NCBI GenBank assembly: GCA_017882245.1
Contig: JADGPV010000193.1
Span: 1 to 7,528, forward strand
Reading direction: 5' to 3'
DNA from: Bacteroidales bacterium
Lineage (GTDB): Bacteria; Bacteroidota; Bacteroidia; Bacteroidales; VadinHA17
Length of the DNA stretch: 7,528 nt
Of this stretch, positions 4,751 to 7,528 are shown piece after piece. The notes beneath the pieces are model-generated. The model was not told the DNA's origin. It did no database searches and worked only from the letters and a program-made list of their open reading frames with translations. A program made the position numbers and the translations under genes. Each line of letters opens with the position of its first letter. The first letter of the stretch is position 1.

Positions 4751-7390
4751 ATGGGAGATTCATTTGTCCACATACAATCCGTCGCCCCTAACGAAAAGGA
4801 GTTGATTAAGAAGGAGGAGAAGAAGTTGAATAAGGAAGAGACGGTTGTTGATAAAAAGACCAGGTCAGCCGGCAACAGTAAAAAAAATACTTATGCTTAT
4901 GACGAGGCTATAAAGGCAACCCGTGATTATTTCGGCGGTGACGACCTGGCAGCCAAGGTCTGGGCAAGTAAATATGCTCTTAAAGATTCATTTGGCAATC
5001 TTTATGAGAAGACACCCGACGATATGCACCGCCGTCTCGCTTCCGAGATACACCGCGTTGAAAAGAAATACCCGAATCCGCTCCCGCTTGAAACAATCTA
5101 CAGAGCTTTCAAGGATTTCAAATACATAATCCCGCAGGGCGGACCGATGACCGGAATAGGTAATGACTACCAGATAGCGTCACTTTCAAATTGCTTCGTC
5201 ATCGGAAACCAGGGTGATTCTGACTCCTATGGTGGTATTATGAAGATCGACCAGGAGCAGGTGCAGCTCATGAAACGCCGCGGCGGTGTTGGTCACGATC
5301 TCTCCCATATACGGCCAAAGGGCTCACCGGTGCTTAACAGCGCTCTCACATCGACAGGTGTGGTGCCCTTCATGGAACGCTATTCAAACTCAACCCGCGA
5401 AGTGGCTCAGGATGGCCGCCGCGGCGCTCTCATGCTCTCAATATCCATCAAGCATCCTGACGCAGAAAACTTTATCGACGCAAAACTTGAGGCAGGAAAG
5501 GTCACCGGAGCCAATGTCTCGGTGAAGATGACCGACGAGTTCATGGAGGCTGTTGCCGAAGGAAAGAGTTTCAGACAGCAATATCCCATCAGATCAGAAA
5601 ATCCAAAATTTGTCAGGGAGATTGATGCCCGCAAGCTATGGAACAAGATAGTCCATAACGCCTGGAAATCGGCTGAACCGGGAGTCCTCTTCTGGGATAC
5701 CATAAAACGCGAGAGCGTTCCTGACTGCTACGCCGACCTGGGTTATGAGACTATTTCAACAAATCCATGCGGAGAAATTCCTCTGTGCCCGTATGACAGC
5801 TGTCGCCTGATAGCCATCAACCTCTTCGGGTATGTCAAGAATCCATTTACACCAGAGGCTTCATTTGATTTCAGGCTTTTCAAGGATCACATTCATCTCT
5901 CACAACGGATCATGGATGACATCATCGATCTTGAACAGGAAAAGATCGATGTCATAATAGCCAAGATCGATAATGACCCTGAACCGCCTGAACTGAAGCT
6001 GGTTGAGCGCAATTTATGGGCAAATATCCGTCATAAGACCGAAGACGGAAGACGTACAGGAATAGGCATCACTGCCGAGGGAGACATGCTTGCTGCCCTG
6101 GGTTTTCGCTATGGAACAAATGAGGCAACAGAGTTTTCCGTCAAGGTACACCGTAACCTTGCCATTGAAGCATACAGATCGTCAACAGAGATGGCTAAAG
6201 AACGCGGAGCTTTCCCGATATACAGCAGCGAAAGAGAAAAAGACAATCCTTTCATCACACGCCTGCGTGAAGCAGACCCTGAGATGTACGCCGAGATGGT
6301 TAAACATGGCAGACGCAACATAGCCCTGCTGACTATTGCCCCGACAGGATCCACCAGCCTGATGAGTCAGACGACATCAGGTATTGAGCCGGTCTTCCTT
6401 CCTTTCTATAAGCGTCGCCGCAAAGTTAACCCCAACGATAAGGATGTCACGGTGAGCTTTATTGACGAGGTTGGAGACCACTGGGAAGAATTTGTTGTCT
6501 TCCATCATAAGTTCATTGACTGGATGAGAGTGAATGGCTATGACTACGAAGAGGTCAGGAACATGACTGAGGAAGAGATCAATACGATCGTCGAGAAATC
6601 GCCATATTATAAATCAACTGCCAATGATGTCGACTGGGTGGCTAAGGTGCGCATGCAGGGAGCGATACAGAAGTGGGTTGACCACTCGATCAGCGTGACT
6701 ATTAACCTTCCGTCAGAGGCAAAGGAAGAGCTTGTCTCTGAGCTCTATCTTACGGCTTGGAAAGAAGGATGCAAGGGAGCCACCGTTTATCGCGACGGCT
6801 CTAGAGCAGGCGTGCTGGTATCGAACACTGAAGACAAGAAACCGGACTGGTCGCCTGTCAGGCCGAAGGTACTTGAGGCCGACGTGATCCGTTTCCAGAA
6901 TAGCGAGGAGAAATGGATCGCCTTCGTCGGGCTGAAGGACGGTGTGCCATATGAGATCTTCACCGGTCTCCAGGACGACGAGATGTTCCCGATACCAAAG
7001 AGCATAGTAAAAGGAAAGATCATCAAGAACAAGGATGACGCAGGAAACACCCGGTATGACTTCCAGTACACTGACAAGTACGGATACAAGAACACCCTCG
7101 GAGGACTATCCCATATGTTCAAACCCGAGTTCTGGAATTATGCCAGGCTTATATCCGGTGTATTGCGTTACGGCATGCCTGCGAAGGATGTTGTTGAGCT
7201 GGTGTCATCAATGAAGCTTGACAGTGAATCAATCAACACCTGGAAGAACGGTGTTGAGCGCTCGCTGAAGCGTTATATTCCCAATGGCACAAAGGCCAAA
7301 GGCAAGTGCGGCACATGCGGCTCCACCTCACTGGTTTACCAGGAGGGGTGCCTCATATGCACTGACTGCGGCACTTCAAAGTGCAGCTGA
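4751..7390 (+). CDS. nrdJ: Adenosylcobalamin-dependent (class II) ribonucleoside reductase NrdJ
   Basis: This 879-residue enzyme reduces ribonucleotides to deoxyribonucleotides for DNA synthesis, using adenosylcobalamin to form a thiyl radical without needing oxygen. The ten-stranded barrel domain is intact. Cys148 (SLSNCFVI) and Cys351 (YDSCRLIAINL) are the expected redox pair, and NPCGEI (338-343) carries the thiyl Cys340 with Asn338 and Glu342. TGIGITAEGDMLAALG (436-451), TIAPTGSTS (528-536), SGIEPVFLPFY (543-553) and GCKGATVYRDGSR (673-685) are further family signatures. Residues about 700-845 resemble a TSCPD-type module (RPKVLEADVIRF, VPYEIFTG, NYARLISGVLRYGMP). The C-terminus is Cys-rich: C853xxC856, C867xxC870xxC873 and SKC878, a zinc-ribbon-like tail that includes the thiol shuttle of this family. 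No N-terminal ATP-cone is seen, so overall-activity control by ATP/dATP is probably absent. The first 45 residues are a Lys/Glu-rich extension of doubtful start (a TTG at 4826 is an alternative). It has its own promoter region, and its 3' end overlaps a convergent trpB2. Confidence 0.96.
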   Translation: MGDSFVHIQSVAPNEKELIKKEEKKLNKEETVVDKKTRSAGNSKKNTYAYDEAIKATRDYFGGDDLAAKVWASKYALKDSFGNLYEKTPDDMHRRLASEIHRVEKKYPNPLPLETIYRAFKDFKYIIPQGGPMTGIGNDYQIASLSNCFVIGNQGDSDSYGGIMKIDQEQVQLMKRRGGVGHDLSHIRPKGSPVLNSALTSTGVVPFMERYSNSTREVAQDGRRGALMLSISIKHPDAENFIDAKLEAGKVTGANVSVKMTDEFMEAVAEGKSFRQQYPIRSENPKFVREIDARKLWNKIVHNAWKSAEPGVLFWDTIKRESVPDCYADLGYETISTNPCGEIPLCPYDSCRLIAINLFGYVKNPFTPEASFDFRLFKDHIHLSQRIMDDIIDLEQEKIDVIIAKIDNDPEPPELKLVERNLWANIRHKTEDGRRTGIGITAEGDMLAALGFRYGTNEATEFSVKVHRNLAIEAYRSSTEMAKERGAFPIYSSEREKDNPFITRLREADPEMYAEMVKHGRRNIALLTIAPTGSTSLMSQTTSGIEPVFLPFYKRRRKVNPNDKDVTVSFIDEVGDHWEEFVVFHHKFIDWMRVNGYDYEEVRNMTEEEINTIVEKSPYYKSTANDVDWVAKVRMQGAIQKWVDHSISVTINLPSEAKEELVSELYLTAWKEGCKGATVYRDGSRAGVLVSNTEDKKPDWSPVRPKVLEADVIRFQNSEEKWIAFVGLKDGVPYEIFTGLQDDEMFPIPKSIVKGKIIKNKDDAGNTRYDFQYTDKYGYKNTLGGLSHMFKPEFWNYARLISGVLRYGMPAKDVVELVSSMKLDSESINTWKNGVERSLKRYIPNGTKAKGKCGTCGSTSLVYQEGCLICTDCGTSKCS
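4811..4817 (+). promoter_or_regulatory. Shine-Dalgarno-like AAGGAGG before an internal in-frame TTG
   Basis: AAGGAGG lies 8 bases ahead of an in-frame TTG (4826-4828, codon 26 of the annotated nrdJ). Starting there would give an 854-residue NrdJ and remove most of the Lys/Glu-rich leader. Against it: Bacteroidetes genes rarely depend on Shine-Dalgarno pairing, and a run of Lys and Glu codons readily produces AAGGAGGAG by chance. Confidence 0.25.
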
Positions 7391-7528
7391 TAAGAACTTC
7401 GGAAGATTTAACTGAGAAATAGATTTTTCTATCTCCTCAGCCGACACTTCATGATCCGGGAGGTTACCCTCGAAGAACTTTTCATATGCTGAAATGTCAA
7501 AGTGGCCATGACCGCTGAGGTTGAAAAG
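7376..7528 (-). CDS. trpB: TrpB2-type tryptophan synthase beta chain, C-terminal 50 residues (partial)
   Basis: Reading the reverse strand from the right edge gives 50 residues and a TGA at 7376-7378. The fragment begins LFNLSGHGHFDISAYEKFF, the characteristic C-terminal motif of TrpB2-type (TrpB-like) PLP enzymes; the corresponding segment of classical TrpB1 reads SGRGDKD. It continues EGNLPDHEVSAEEIEKSISQL and ends KFLSAAL, matching the usual short helical tail. TrpB2 joins indole and L-serine to make tryptophan and often acts without a TrpA partner; it can be a second copy beside trpB1. The PLP lysine and the start lie outside the window, so activity cannot be judged. The gene is convergent with nrdJ and its last four codons plus stop overlap the nrdJ 3' end by 15 bases. 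Identification rests on a short piece but a distinctive motif. Confidence 0.85.
   Translation of the reverse strand, partial: LFNLSGHGHFDISAYEKFFEGNLPDHEVSAEEIEKSISQLNLPKFLSAAL

Noticed and set aside
4675..4875. Minus-strand open frame of 66 codons across the nrdJ promoter and start
   Set aside because: It covers the nrdJ control region and first codons, shows no family features, and is best explained as chance opposite strand openness.
6787..7122. Minus-strand open frame of 111 codons
   Set aside because: It is fully antisense to the conserved C-terminal part of nrdJ and its product resembles no family I recognise.
7412..7440. Imperfect hairpin just after nrdJ (CTGAG/CTCAG and ATAGA/TCTAT with a TTTT loop)
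   Set aside because: Two 5-bp stems are split by an internal loop, no T-run follows on the plus strand, and the sequence lies inside the trpB2 coding region, so it is not called a terminator.

Overview
The window looks like a chromosomal segment from the Bacteroidetes (Bacteroidota), probably an anaerobic or facultative member. This is inferred from three things: a large Oar-type TonB-dependent receptor with an N-terminal carboxypeptidase-regulatory-like domain, start codons with A/T-rich leaders and almost no Shine-Dalgarno sequence, and promoter-like sites resembling the Bacteroidetes -33/-7 pattern (TTG, about 20 nt, TAnnTTTG). An oxygen-independent class II ribonucleotide reductase fits this lifestyle. 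No insertion sequence, phage gene, CRISPR array, tRNA or rRNA is visible.

Layout, left to right. Positions 929 down to 1 (minus strand) hold a three-helix membrane sensor histidine kinase of the NarL/HisKA_3 type, cut by the left edge just before its C-terminus. Positions 930-1262 are a 333-base divergent intergenic region with several short repeats and palindromes that could be operators. Positions 1263-4541 (plus) encode a complete 1092-residue outer-membrane TonB-dependent receptor, closed by a strong rho-independent terminator at 4563-4592. Positions 4593-4750 carry two staggered promoter candidates for the next gene. Positions 4751-7390 (plus) encode a complete 879-residue adenosylcobalamin-dependent (class II) ribonucleoside reductase, NrdJ. 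From the right edge down to 7376 (minus) lies the last 50 codons of a TrpB2-type tryptophan synthase beta chain, convergent with nrdJ and overlapping its last codons by 15 bases.

The four genes do not form one pathway. The histidine kinase and the receptor are divergently transcribed and might share control through the region between them, but the kinase's response regulator is not in the window. The receptor and nrdJ are separate transcription units, divided by the terminator. nrdJ and trpB2 face each other without an intergenic gap. Overall this is mostly ordinary core and envelope gene content. The points most worth checking are the 3' overlap of nrdJ and trpB2, the uncertain nrdJ start (a Shine-Dalgarno-like site sits before an internal TTG), two staggered promoter candidates, lineage-type departures in the NrdJ sequence, and a kinase that lacks the usual phosphatase glutamine. 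I do not see an undescribed multi-gene system here.
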